DNA from: Oceanicella sp. SM1341
GTDB lineage: Bacteria > Pseudomonadota > Alphaproteobacteria > Rhodobacterales > Rhodobacteraceae
Length of the DNA: 52,171 bases
Direction of reading: 5' to 3'
Assembly: GCF_003448965.1 (NCBI RefSeq)
Contig: NZ_QRGC01000035.1
Location: forward strand, 1 to 52,171
Positions 8,245-16,435 of the stretch are shown here, piece after piece. Within the stretch, counting starts at the first letter, position 1. Each line of letters begins with the position of its first letter. Under the pieces are notes generated by a model, which had not been told where the DNA came from, did not search any database, and was given only the letters and a program-made list of their open reading frames with translations. Made by a program: the position numbers and the translations under genes.

Positions 8245-8378
8245 GGGCCGGCCGGGGAGCGCGAGTGCGGGCGGAACGATTTCCCGGCGGGAGCCGCGGA
8301 TTGTCGCTCGCCGGGGAACCCGCGGGCGCGTGACCGGTTTCCCCTGACACGCTGTCTGCAGGAAAGGACCTCGAACCC

Positions 8379-8420
8379 ATGATCGGCCCCCGCAGTTCGT
8401 GCCGCAGGGCGCGATCCTGA
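8379..8420 (+). promoter_or_regulatory. Possible 13-residue leader ORF before the antiporter
   Basis: An ATG at 8379, about 10 bases after AGGAAAGGA, begins a 13-codon frame that is rich in Arg and contains one Cys. It stops at 8418-8420, six bases before the antiporter ATG at 8426. The antiporter start itself has only a weak ribosome binding site. Translation of the short frame may therefore drive or tune translation of the antiporter. This is inference from spacing. Confidence 0.35.
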
Positions 8421-8425
8421 GTTCC

Positions 8426-9679
8426 ATGTTCCCAGAGCAGCTGTCCTCCTTCTTCGCCTTCGAGACCTACCACCTTCAGCTCACCTTCGTCGGGCTGGTC
8501 GTCATTCTCTCCTTCTGGTTGCCCCGGCTGGTGTCTCGGCGCGAACCGGTCGCGGCGCCCCTGATGCTGTTGTTCGGGGGGGCCGCCGCCTGTCTGTTGC
8601 CCGGGCTGGCGCCTCTGCCCGACCCGCGAACCTCGCCCGTGATCTGGGAGCACCTCAGCGAGATGGCGGTGATCGTCGCGCTCTTCGGCAGCGGCATGCG
8701 CATCGACGAGATCGGCAACTGGCAGCGGTGGCGGCCGGCGACGCGCCTGCTGACCATCGCGATGCCCCTCACCATTCTCGCGGTGGCCCTCCTGGGGGCG
8801 GGGGTGGCGGGGCTCTCCGTTGCAAGCGCGATCCTGCTCGGCGCGGTCCTCGCGCCCACGGACCCGGTGCTGGCGTCGGACGTCCAGGTCGGCCCGCCGC
8901 ACAAGGGGGACGAGCGCCCGGTACGCTTCGCGCTGACCACCGAAGCCGGCCTGAACGACGGCCTTGCCTTCCCCTTCGTCTACCTCGCCCTGTTCGTGGC
9001 GGCCGAAGGGCCGGCGCCGGGCGCCTGGGGCCTCGAATGGGTCGGTATCGATGTCGTCTACAGGATCGTGGTCGGCGGCATCGCGGGCTGGGCCGGGGGC
9101 CGGGTGCTGGGCTACATCCTGTTCAACATTCCCCGGCGCGCCACCCTCGCCGAGACGGGCTCCGGCGTGGTCGCGCTGGCGGGTGTCTTCCTGTGCTACG
9201 GCTCGAGCGAACTGGTCGAGGGATACGGCTTCATCGCCGTCGCCGTGATGGGCTTCACCCTGCGACGGGCCGAGAAGGAGCATGACTTCCACCGCAGGCT
9301 CCACGACTTCTCCGAGGCCATCGAACACGGTCTCACCGCGCTGCTTCTGGTCGCCTTCGGCAGCGTGATGCCGGTGCTTCTGGCCGGCCTGAGCTGGACG
9401 CATCTCGCCATCGCGCTGCTGCTCATCCTGGCCGTCCGCCCGCTGGCAGGGTGGATCAGCCTGTCGGGCACGGGCCTCCCCGCACGCGAGCGGTGGATCA
9501 TCGCGGTCTACGGGGTGCGGGGCATCGGGTCGATCTACTACCTCGCCTACGCGGCATCGCACGGAGAGGTCGAGCAGCAGGCCGAACTGTGGACCGTCGT
9601 CGCGACAGTCGTGTTGCTGTCCACCATGCTGCACGGCTTCACGGTGGGGGCGGCGATGGACCGGTTGCGGCGCAACTAG
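8426..9679 (+). CDS. CPA1-type cation/proton antiporter (NhaP-like)
   Basis: A 417-residue polytopic membrane protein with about 10-12 hydrophobic segments. The central stretch LGAVLAPTDPVLASDVQVG, then TTEAGLNDGLAFPFVYLALF, is the signature of CPA1 sodium/proton antiporters, where the Thr-Asp and Asn-Asp positions lie in the ion path. It exchanges Na+ or K+ for protons across the inner membrane. The ATG at 8426 is preferred; an upstream in-frame GTG at 8399 would add nine residues. It follows the SDR by about 250 bases and appears to be its own unit. The last bases before the HxlR gene hold no further gene. Confidence 0.9.
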   Translation: MFPEQLSSFFAFETYHLQLTFVGLVVILSFWLPRLVSRREPVAAPLMLLFGGAAACLLPGLAPLPDPRTSPVIWEHLSEMAVIVALFGSGMRIDEIGNWQRWRPATRLLTIAMPLTILAVALLGAGVAGLSVASAILLGAVLAPTDPVLASDVQVGPPHKGDERPVRFALTTEAGLNDGLAFPFVYLALFVAAEGPAPGAWGLEWVGIDVVYRIVVGGIAGWAGGRVLGYILFNIPRRATLAETGSGVVALAGVFLCYGSSELVEGYGFIAVAVMGFTLRRAEKEHDFHRRLHDFSEAIEHGLTALLLVAFGSVMPVLLAGLSWTHLAIALLLILAVRPLAGWISLSGTGLPARERWIIAVYGVRGIGSIYYLAYAASHGEVEQQAELWTVVATVVLLSTMLHGFTVGAAMDRLRRN

Positions 9680-9829
9680 CGGCGCATCGGACGCACCACC
9701 CGCCGGCCGGGCGAGAGCCCCGGTGCATTGCCGGCCCGACCAGCCGGGGCGAAGGGCGGAGGCCGGCCCGCGGCTGGCCCTTGCCGGGTCGCTCGTTCGC
9801 CGCGTGTGCGCCGCGACCGTCCGGGCCGA

Positions 9830-10177
9830 TCACTCCGCCCGGGCGCGGCGTTCCACGATCCCGGCGAGCGCGTCGGTGTGCTGCGCGCCCCATTCGCAAA
9901 GCTGAACGAGGGCTTGCGCCAGGCTCTTGCCGAACGGCGTGAGCGAATACTCCACCCGAGGCGGGATCTCCCCGAAATCGCGCCGCGCGACGATCCCGTC
10001 GGCGATCAGCTCCTTCAGCTGCTGGGCCAGAACCTTGTCGCTGACCCGGCCGACCGCGCGCCGCAACTCGGCGTAGCGCAGGGTGCCCTGCGCAAGGTTG
10101 TAGACAATGAGCGGCTTCCACTTCCCGCCCATGACGAAAAGAACCGCGTCGAGACCGCAGGTGAAGGGAGAGGTCAT
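9830..10177 (-). CDS. HxlR family transcriptional regulator
   Basis: This 115-residue winged-helix regulator has the HxlR hallmarks: an N-terminal Cys7, then FVMGGKWKPLIVYNL, LRYAELRRAVGRVSDKVLAQ and RVEYSLTPFGKSL. Several family members (for example YodB, HypR) sense electrophiles or oxidants through the N-terminal cysteine; whether Cys7 does so here is inference. It diverges from the SDR at 10271 across 93 bases. That spacing is typical of a local repressor that controls the neighbouring oxidoreductase. Confidence 0.92.
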   Translation of the reverse strand: MTSPFTCGLDAVLFVMGGKWKPLIVYNLAQGTLRYAELRRAVGRVSDKVLAQQLKELIADGIVARRDFGEIPPRVEYSLTPFGKSLAQALVQLCEWGAQHTDALAGIVERRARAE

Positions 10178-10224
10178 GGGAATGCCCGGTTTGCACTTAC
10201 CTTTTGGTGCATACTGGCAAAAAC

Positions 10225-10244
10225 CTACTGCAGGCGTCAAGTAG
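10225..10244. promoter_or_regulatory. Inverted repeat, candidate HxlR operator
   Basis: CTACT and AGTAG form perfect 5-base arms separated by 10 bases, lying 26 bases upstream of the SDR start. HxlR-type repressors bind short spaced palindromes of this size in the promoters of divergent oxidoreductase genes. The assignment is by pattern and position. Confidence 0.5.
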
Positions 10245-10270
10245 CAGGCATCGCTCGGAAAGGAGACATC

Positions 10271-11017
10271 ATGGGCAAGCTTGACAACAAGGTCGTCGTC
10301 ATCACCGGCGGCAACAGCGGCATCGGCCTGAGCACGGCAAGACGCTTCGTGGCGGAAGGGGCGCATGTCTACATCACCGGCCGTCGGAAGGCGGAACTGG
10401 ACAAGGCCAGCGCCGAAATCGGCGGGAACGTCACGGCGGTGCAGGGGGACGTCACGTCCTCGGAGGACCTCGATCGCCTCTTCGAGATCGTCCGCACGCA
10501 GCACGGCCGTGTCGATATCCTGTTTGCCAATGCGGGGGCAGGACATGTCGAGCCGCTGGGGCACATCACCGAGGCGGCTTTCGACCAGACATTCGCCGTG
10601 AACGTGAAGGGCACCGTGTTCACCGTGCAAAAGGCGCTGCCGCTGATGTCGGAGGGGGCCTCGATCATCCTCACCGGCTCGACCACCGGGAGCATGGGAA
10701 CGCCGGCCTTCAGCATCTACAGTGCCACCAAGGCGGCGATCCGCAACCTCGCGCGCAGCTGGGCGCTCGACCTGAAGGGCACCGGCATTCGCGTGAACGT
10801 CCTGTCCCCCGGAGCGACCGACACGCCCGGCCTGCAGGGCGTCGCGGAGGCGGCGGGCGGGACCACGCTGTACGACGGACTGGTGGCCCAGACCCCGGCA
10901 GGCCGGATCGCGGAGCCCGCGGAGATCGCCTCCGTCGCGCTCTTCCTGGCATCCGACGACAGCGCGGTGATGACCGGGAGCGAGGTCTTCGCCGACGGTG
11001 GCATGGCGCAGGTCTGA
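10271..11017 (+). CDS. SDR family oxidoreductase
   Basis: A classical SDR of 248 residues. It has TGGNSGIG (12-19), NAG at 87-89, catalytic Ser137, Tyr150 and Lys154 (YSATK), and the terminal FADGGMAQV. The Arg-Arg-Lys after the second strand suggests NADP(H) preference by family rule. The ATG at 10271 follows AAAGGAGACATC, a strong ribosome binding site. It faces the HxlR gene and is probably induced when that regulator is inactivated, as with quinone or aldehyde reductases controlled by HxlR proteins. The exact substrate is unknown. Confidence 0.92.
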   Translation: MGKLDNKVVVITGGNSGIGLSTARRFVAEGAHVYITGRRKAELDKASAEIGGNVTAVQGDVTSSEDLDRLFEIVRTQHGRVDILFANAGAGHVEPLGHITEAAFDQTFAVNVKGTVFTVQKALPLMSEGASIILTGSTTGSMGTPAFSIYSATKAAIRNLARSWALDLKGTGIRVNVLSPGATDTPGLQGVAEAAGGTTLYDGLVAQTPAGRIAEPAEIASVALFLASDDSAVMTGSEVFADGGMAQV

Positions 11018-11100
11018 AGGCACCCGTGCGAAGGCACGCGCGGGGAAAGGCCCGGTGGGCCCGAGCCGGCGCCCCCCGCCGCGCGGCGGGGGGTGGACGC

Positions 11101-12024
11101 TCAGAAGCCGCGCAGCGGGTTCGACCAGGCGCGCCTTCCCGCGCGGTCGACCACCGTGACGCGGATCCACGGGCTGCGGGCGAAGCGCTCCAGGGGCAGG
11201 GTGGCGCGGGTCATCGAGGCGCCGTGCAGCGCCTGCGCCGCGCAGCCATGGCCCTGCACGATCACCGTGCTGACCGCCGAGCAGGCGACATGCAGCGCCC
11301 CGTCCCCGACCCTCACATCGTGCAGCTCCGGCCCGGTGGAGGCGTAGAACGCCCCGGCCTTCAGCGCGGCCAGCAGGGCCTCGGGCGTGTTCTCCTCGGC
11401 CTTCACCATCACCCAGCCGCCGAAATGGTCGGGCTCGGTGAAATGCGCGTCATCGGTGGCGATCAGCGTGAGGGCGCGGCCCTCCGACAGCAGCAGGTCG
11501 GCGATCTGGAACCCGTCCGGCCGGTCGCAGCCGATGGCGCAGCCGTGGTTGTAGACTTCCACCGCATGGGCGGCGGCGAGGGAGCGCGCGTCGGCGAGGG
11601 TCATGCCCGACCACTGCGGATGCGCGACGGCGACGAAGGCCCCCGCGGCCACCGCCCGGGCGGCGAGCGCGGGCCCGCTCTCCTGGCCCGGTTCGGGGGT
11701 GAAGCCGGGCGCATGGGCGGGGGCGAAATCCGCCGGGAGGCCCACGGCGAGGATGTGCCACAATTCGCCGTTCTCCATCGCGCCGGAGTGCAGTTCCGCC
11801 CCGAGCAGGGTGGTGAACCCGTCGGTGCGGAAGGGGGTCGTGTCGGCCACGGGGTAGCCGTATCGCCCGATCATGTGATCGGTGAGGGCGATGAAATCGT
11901 ACCCCTCCGCGCGGTAACGGCGGCAGACCTCCGCGGGCGGCAGCGCGCCGTCGGAGAGGGTGGAATGGGTGTGGAGATTGCCGCGGCGGAACCGGCCGGG
12001 GGCGGAGAATGCGTCGAGCTGCAT
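11101..12024 (-). CDS. PHP-domain metal-dependent phosphoesterase
   Basis: The protein has 307 residues. The PHP motif NLHTHSTLSDG lies near residues 16-26, a second motif LTDHM near 47, and a late metal site in ATDDAHFTEPDHFGG. PHP enzymes are Zn/Mn/Fe phosphoesterases that hydrolyse phosphomonoesters or diesters. No signal peptide is seen, so it is cytosolic. It is the last gene of the ABC operon, starting nine bases after the ATPase gene. A PHP enzyme co-transcribed with an importer suggests that the imported solute is a phosphorylated compound cleaved inside the cell; this is inference. Confidence 0.85.
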   Translation of the reverse strand: MQLDAFSAPGRFRRGNLHTHSTLSDGALPPAEVCRRYRAEGYDFIALTDHMIGRYGYPVADTTPFRTDGFTTLLGAELHSGAMENGELWHILAVGLPADFAPAHAPGFTPEPGQESGPALAARAVAAGAFVAVAHPQWSGMTLADARSLAAAHAVEVYNHGCAIGCDRPDGFQIADLLLSEGRALTLIATDDAHFTEPDHFGGWVMVKAEENTPEALLAALKAGAFYASTGPELHDVRVGDGALHVACSAVSTVIVQGHGCAAQALHGASMTRATLPLERFARSPWIRVTVVDRAGRRAWSNPLRGF

Positions 12025-12033
12025 CGTGGTGCC

Positions 12034-13089
12034 TTATTCGGGGAGGACGAGAAGGTCGGAGCCGGAGAACCACAGCTCGGTCTGCGCGCCGACCGGGGGC
12101 ATGGCGGCGCCGGCCTGGTTGAACATGTCGAAGGACACCGTGCGGCCCTGCACCTCGACCCGCGCGCGGATCACCGAGCCGAGGAAGCTCACGTCGAGCA
12201 CCCGGCCGGAGATCGGCATGTCGTCCGGCGCGCGCCGTTGCAGCGCCAGTGCCTCCGGGCGCAGCGCCACCGTGACCGGCGTGCCGGGCGCGAGGCCGCG
12301 CAGGGCCGGGGGGCCGGGCAGGTGGTGGCCGGCGAAGGCCACGCCGGCCTCGCCCGCCCAGGACGCCTCGAAGGTGTTCAGGTGGCCCACGAACCCGGCG
12401 ACGAAGCGGGTCTGCGGGCGGTTGTAGATCTCGGCGGGCGTGCCGATCTGGTCGGCGCGGCCCTCGTGCATCACCACCACGCGGTCGGAGATCGACAGCG
12501 CCTCCTCCTGGTCGTGGGTGACGAAGACGGTGGTGATGCCGAGCGCGCGCTGGATGGCGCGGATGTCCTCGCGCAGGCCCACGCGGATCTTGGCATCGAG
12601 GGCGGAGAGCGGCTCGTCGAGCAGCAGCAGCTGCGGGCGCGGCGCCAGCGCCCGTGCGAGCGCCACGCGCTGCTGCTGCCCGCCGGACATCTGGTAGGGG
12701 TAGCGCTCGGCGAGGTGCCCGAGCCGGATCAGCGCCAGCATCTCCTCCACCCGCGCCTCCCGCTCGCGCCGGGGCAGGCCGGCGATCCTCAGCCCGAAGG
12801 CCACGTTCTCGCGCGCGGTCATGTTGGGGAAGAGCGCGTAGGCCTGGAACACCATGCCGATGCGGCGGCGGTTCGCAGGCAGGGCGGTCACGTCCTGCCC
12901 GGCGATGGTGATCTGCCCGGAGCTGGGGGTCTCGAAGCCGGCGATCATGCGCAGCACGGTGGTCTTGCCGCAGCCCGAGGGGCCGAGGAAGGAGATGAAC
13001 TCGCCCTGGCCCACCGAGAAGTCGAAGCCCTTCACCACGGTGGTGGCGCCGAAGGTCTTGGTGATGCCGTCGAGGTGAAGGAAGCTCAT
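12034..13089 (-). CDS. ABC transporter ATP-binding protein (PotA/FbpC type)
   Basis: This 351-residue ATPase subunit has Walker A GPSGCGKTT (36-44), a Q-loop within FQAYALFPNMTARENV, the signature MSGGQQQR and Walker B LLLLDEPLSALD. The H-loop is VTHDQEEAL, and a C-terminal TOBE-like domain covers about residues 240-350. This architecture belongs to importers for polyamines, ferric iron, phosphonates and related solutes. Its start overlaps the end of the permease gene by four bases. It powers the transporter formed with the two permeases and the binding protein upstream. Confidence 0.93.
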   Translation of the reverse strand: MSFLHLDGITKTFGATTVVKGFDFSVGQGEFISFLGPSGCGKTTVLRMIAGFETPSSGQITIAGQDVTALPANRRRIGMVFQAYALFPNMTARENVAFGLRIAGLPRREREARVEEMLALIRLGHLAERYPYQMSGGQQQRVALARALAPRPQLLLLDEPLSALDAKIRVGLREDIRAIQRALGITTVFVTHDQEEALSISDRVVVMHEGRADQIGTPAEIYNRPQTRFVAGFVGHLNTFEASWAGEAGVAFAGHHLPGPPALRGLAPGTPVTVALRPEALALQRRAPDDMPISGRVLDVSFLGSVIRARVEVQGRTVSFDMFNQAGAAMPPVGAQTELWFSGSDLLVLPE

Positions 13090-13895
13090 GGCGACTTTCT
13101 CCGCAGGAAGGGGAGGAGGCCCTGTCCGGGCTTGCGGGTGGCGAAGAAATCCATCAGCGCCATGCAGGCCCAGGTGAAGGCGAAGGCCATGATGGCCAGC
13201 GCCGCGGGCTGGTAGGCATAGTCCTGCCCCATCTGCACCAGGTAGGGCCCGAAGGCCGGCCGGTTGAGCAGCGAGGTGATGACGAACTCGCCCAGCGAGA
13301 TGGAGAAGGTGAGGAAGGCGCCGGACATGATGGCCGAGCGCACGTTGGGAAAGATCACCGTGGCGATGGTGCGCAGGCGCGAGGCGCCCAGGCTCTCGGC
13401 CGCCTCGGTGAGGGTGGCGATGTCGATGGCGGCCATGCCGTTGTCCACCGCGCGGTACATGTAGGGCAGCGAGAGCACGGTGTAGCCGATCACCAGCAGC
13501 AGGTTGGTGCCGGCCTCGCTCATGGTGAGCGGCAGCACCGAGGCGGTGCCGTAGATGCGCACGTAGCCGAACACCAGCACCACCGGCGGGATGATGAGCG
13601 GCATGAGCGAGAGGAACTCGGTGAGCGGCCGCAGCCCCGGCAGGCGCAGCCGCACCCAGTAGGCCGTGGGCACCACCAGCAGCGCCCCCAGCGCGATGGC
13701 CGCGAGCGAGGCCAGCGCCGAGAAGCCGAGCACCGAGAGGAACGTGTCGTCGCGGAACACCGAGGCGTAGGCGTCGAGGCTGATCTCGCCGCGGCGCATG
13801 CGCAGCGAGAAGTTGACGGTGGCGGCCAGCGGCACGAGGAAGAAGGCGGCGCAGAGCAGCGCCACGAGGCTGGCGAACAGCGGAAAGCGCCTCAT
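13086..13895 (-). CDS. ABC transporter permease (PotC-like)
   Basis: A 269-residue inner-membrane permease with about six hydrophobic segments. The EAA-type loop is EAAESLGASRLRTIATVIFP, which contacts the ATPase. The start (MRRFPLFAS) overlaps the stop of the first permease in an ATGA, and its own 3' end overlaps the ATPase start. It is the second membrane subunit of the importer. Confidence 0.92.
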   Translation of the reverse strand: MRRFPLFASLVALLCAAFFLVPLAATVNFSLRMRRGEISLDAYASVFRDDTFLSVLGFSALASLAAIALGALLVVPTAYWVRLRLPGLRPLTEFLSLMPLIIPPVVLVFGYVRIYGTASVLPLTMSEAGTNLLLVIGYTVLSLPYMYRAVDNGMAAIDIATLTEAAESLGASRLRTIATVIFPNVRSAIMSGAFLTFSISLGEFVITSLLNRPAFGPYLVQMGQDYAYQPAALAIMAFAFTWACMALMDFFATRKPGQGLLPFLRRKSP

Positions 13896-14791
13896 TTGCG
13901 CCACCGCTCGGCGCGGTTGCGCAGCACGAAGTAGAGGGTGTTGGACACCGCCATGATGATCACCATGCCCAGCGCCAGCGCGTAGCCCAGGTTGGGGTTG
14001 TAGAGCACGTTGCCGCGGATCTGCTGGAAGAGCACGATCGGCACCACGGGGAAGTTCGCCGAGGTGAGCGCATAGACCGTGGCCAGCGTGCCGAAGGCAT
14101 TGGCGAAGAGCAGCAGGAAGCAGCCCAGCGCCGAGGGCGCGAGCACCGGCAGGGCGACCATGCGCCAGAACTGCGGGCCGGAGGCGCCGAGGCTCTCGGC
14201 CGCCTCGCGCCACTCGCGGCGCAGGCCCTCCATGGCGGGCATCATCATCAGCATCATCAGCGGCAGCTGGAAGTAGAGGTAGGTGATGGCGAGGCCCCAG
14301 AAGGAGAACAGGTTGAAGCCGTGGCCGTAGAGGTTGAAGCCGAAGACATCGCGCAGGATCAGCGTCACCAGCCCCAGCCGGCCCAGCGTGGCGATGAAGG
14401 CGAAGGCGAGCGGCACGCCGGCGAAGTTCGAGGCCACGCCCGCGAAGGTGAGGAAGGCGCGCTTCACCCAGGGCGGCAGCCCGCCGAGCTGCAGCGCCCA
14501 GGCCAGCAGCGCGCCGAAGACGCAGCCCAGCGCGGCGGAGGTGAAGCTGAGCCGGATCGACAGCCAGTAGCTCGGCCAGATGTCGGGCCCGGTGAGGGCG
14601 ACGAGATTGTCGAGCGTGTAGGCGCCCTCGGGCGTGCGGAAGGCGCCGTTCACCAGGTAGAAGATCGGCGCGATCAGGAACAGCGTGGTGAAGAGCAGGA
14701 AGGGCACCACGCCCAGCCAGCTCAGGTTCACCCGTCGCAGGGCGGGCGCCGCGGCCCGGGGCAGGGCTGCGGCGGGGGCTTGGTCGGCCAA
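13892..14791 (-). CDS. ABC transporter permease (PotB-like)
   Basis: The first membrane subunit has 299 residues and about six hydrophobic segments, beginning with LSWLGVVPFLLFTTLFLIAP. Its EAA-type loop reads EAAESLGASGPQFWRMVALP. I chose a TTG start at 14791, preceded by GGAG at good spacing; this gives MADQAPAAAL and the expected length. No ATG is available at this position, and longer in-frame extensions would run into the binding-protein gene. The 80-base gap to the binding-protein gene contains a strong hairpin. Confidence 0.88.
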   Translation of the reverse strand: MADQAPAAALPRAAAPALRRVNLSWLGVVPFLLFTTLFLIAPIFYLVNGAFRTPEGAYTLDNLVALTGPDIWPSYWLSIRLSFTSAALGCVFGALLAWALQLGGLPPWVKRAFLTFAGVASNFAGVPLAFAFIATLGRLGLVTLILRDVFGFNLYGHGFNLFSFWGLAITYLYFQLPLMMLMMMPAMEGLRREWREAAESLGASGPQFWRMVALPVLAPSALGCFLLLFANAFGTLATVYALTSANFPVVPIVLFQQIRGNVLYNPNLGYALALGMVIIMAVSNTLYFVLRNRAERWRK

Positions 14792-14827
14792 GGCGGGTCT
14801 CCTTCGCTCGGGGGCCGGGAAATGCGA

Positions 14828-14849
14828 ATGGCGGCCCGGCGGCCGCCAT
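14828..14849 (-). terminator. Intra-operon hairpin after the ABC binding-protein gene
   Basis: Perfect 9-base arms (ATGGCGGCC and GGCCGCCAT) enclose a four-base loop between the binding-protein stop and the permease start. No T run follows. Such hairpins usually protect the upstream mRNA or attenuate read-through, so that the binding protein is made in excess over the membrane subunits. Confidence 0.55.
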
Positions 14850-14871
14850 CCTGTCTGCGCGCGCGGCGGGC

Positions 14872-15975
14872 TTACTGGACGCCCATCTCCGTGCCCCAGT
14901 TCTGCGCCACGGCTTCCTTGGCGGCGGACTGCTCGTCGAGGCTGGGGAACACGGCCTTCGCGTAGTTCTCGGCCGGCGGCAGGTTGTCGAGCAGCTCCTG
15001 CGGGATCACGCCGCGCTTCGCCATGTCGTTGAAGCGGATCGGGTGGCAGTAGCCGGCAAGCCAGCCGAGCTGCCCCTCGTCGGAGTAGAGATACTCCATC
15101 CACAGCTTCGCCGCGTTCGGGTGGGGCGCGTAGGCCGAGATCGCCTGCACGTATACGCCCGCGATCACCGCGTCCTCGGGCACCACCACGCTCACCGGCG
15201 GGTTGCCGGCCAGCTTGTCGCGCATGGCGAGCAGGTTGTAGTCCCAGTCGAAGTAGATCGGCGTGGTGCCCTGGGCGATGTTCTGGGCGCTGCCGTTCAC
15301 CGGCACGTAGTTGCCGCCGTCCTTGAGGCCCTTGAAATAGGCGATGCCCTTGTTGAGCGCATCGGCGCCCGGCGCGCCGCCCTCGGCGATGCCCGCGGCA
15401 TAGACCGCCATCATCACCGAGTTTCCGGTGCGCGGGTCGCCCTGCAGGGCGACGGAGTTCATGAACTCGCTGTCCTTCAGCGCGGCGAAGCTCTGCGGCG
15501 CGTCGGGAAAGATGTCCTCGTTCACCGCGAAGCCCAGAACGCCGTAATAGTCGCCGTACCAGTAGCCCTCGGCGTCCTTCGCGTCATCGGGGATGCTGTC
15601 CCAGGTGGAGACCTTGTAGGGCTGCAGCAGGCCCTGTTCCTTCGCCGTGGGGCCGAAGGAGAGGCCCACGTCGAGCACGTCGGGCGCCTGGGGGCCGGTG
15701 TTGCCCTTGTTGGCCTTCACCGCCTCCAGCTCGTCGGCCGAGCCCGCGTTGGGGTTCAGCTCGTTCACCTCGATGCCGTACTTGTCCTTGAAGCCCTGGA
15801 TGACATCGCCGTAGCCGCACCAGGAATGGGGCAGGGCGATGGTGGTGAGCATGCCCTCGGCCTTCGCCGCGTCGATCAGCTCCTGCGAGGGGTCGGCCAG
15901 CGCGCCGGTGGCGGCAAGGGCAAGGCCAAGGGCGGGGGCGGAGAGCGCCAGCCGCGCTTTCGGTCGGAAATTCAT
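14872..15975 (-). CDS. ABC transporter periplasmic solute-binding protein
   Basis: A 367-residue extracellular solute-binding protein of the spermidine/putrescine/iron-type cluster. The signal peptide of about 34 residues ends with AATGALA before DPSQELIDAAKAEG. The body has the two-lobed SBP pattern (DVLDVGLSFGPTAKEQGLL, DWDYNLLAMRDKL, NAAKLWMEYLYSDEGQLGWL). It captures the solute for the permease/ATPase genes that follow. The ligand is not certain; the PHP phosphoesterase in the operon favours a phosphorylated organic compound. It is divergent from tctC across a 460-base control region. Confidence 0.9.
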   Translation of the reverse strand: MNFRPKARLALSAPALGLALAATGALADPSQELIDAAKAEGMLTTIALPHSWCGYGDVIQGFKDKYGIEVNELNPNAGSADELEAVKANKGNTGPQAPDVLDVGLSFGPTAKEQGLLQPYKVSTWDSIPDDAKDAEGYWYGDYYGVLGFAVNEDIFPDAPQSFAALKDSEFMNSVALQGDPRTGNSVMMAVYAAGIAEGGAPGADALNKGIAYFKGLKDGGNYVPVNGSAQNIAQGTTPIYFDWDYNLLAMRDKLAGNPPVSVVVPEDAVIAGVYVQAISAYAPHPNAAKLWMEYLYSDEGQLGWLAGYCHPIRFNDMAKRGVIPQELLDNLPPAENYAKAVFPSLDEQSAAKEAVAQNWGTEMGVQ

Positions 15976-16435
15976 CTCGTGGCTCCGGATGGTTCTGCCC
16001 CGCCACCTGCGGCGGCCGGGGACGGTGCGCAGGTTCCATAGACCAGGCTCGTGACAGTTCCGCGTCGCTCGGATGTGGGTTTTCCGACGCTCCCGGCAGC
16101 GACCCGGCCGGCTGCCGCAAACCGGCGCATCGCCGCGCCAAGTCATCATATCTTTTCAGATCACTTGCGGCGTGAGAGGAGGGAATTCCGGGCTCTCATG
16201 AGATATAAATTGAATAAAAACAATAAACTACAGGATATGCCTCATCTGCAGGCCTGATGTAATGACATCGTGGACTCATCACACGTTGTGCTGTATCAAT
16301 TTCAGGCAGGGAAACCATATGGTGGGGCGTATGCGCCGGAAACAGGCGCGGCGGCTCCGGCCCCGGCAGTCCGGGGCGCCGCTTGCGGCACCGGGCGGCA
16401 TCCCTGTCGACCAGAAAAACTCGGGAGGAAACCAG
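15976..16435. promoter_or_regulatory. Divergent control region between ABC and TTT operons
   Basis: No gene is supported in these 460 bases. The segment at about 16200-16245 is strikingly AT-rich for this window and probably contains the promoter or promoters for the divergent operons. A Pho-box-like half site lies at 16040-16057 on the side of the ABC operon. The ribosome binding site of tctC (GGGAGGAAACCAG) ends the region. I could not fix -35/-10 pairs with confidence. Confidence 0.55.
16040..16057 (-). promoter_or_regulatory. Weak Pho-box-like sequence upstream of the ABC operon
   Basis: Read on the minus strand, the sequence is CTGTCAC, a four-base spacer, then CTGGTCT. The first heptamer fits the PhoB consensus CTGTCAY in all seven positions; the second fits in four. 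It lies about 65 bases before the binding-protein start codon. With the PHP phosphoesterase in the operon, control by phosphate limitation is plausible but not established. Confidence 0.3.
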
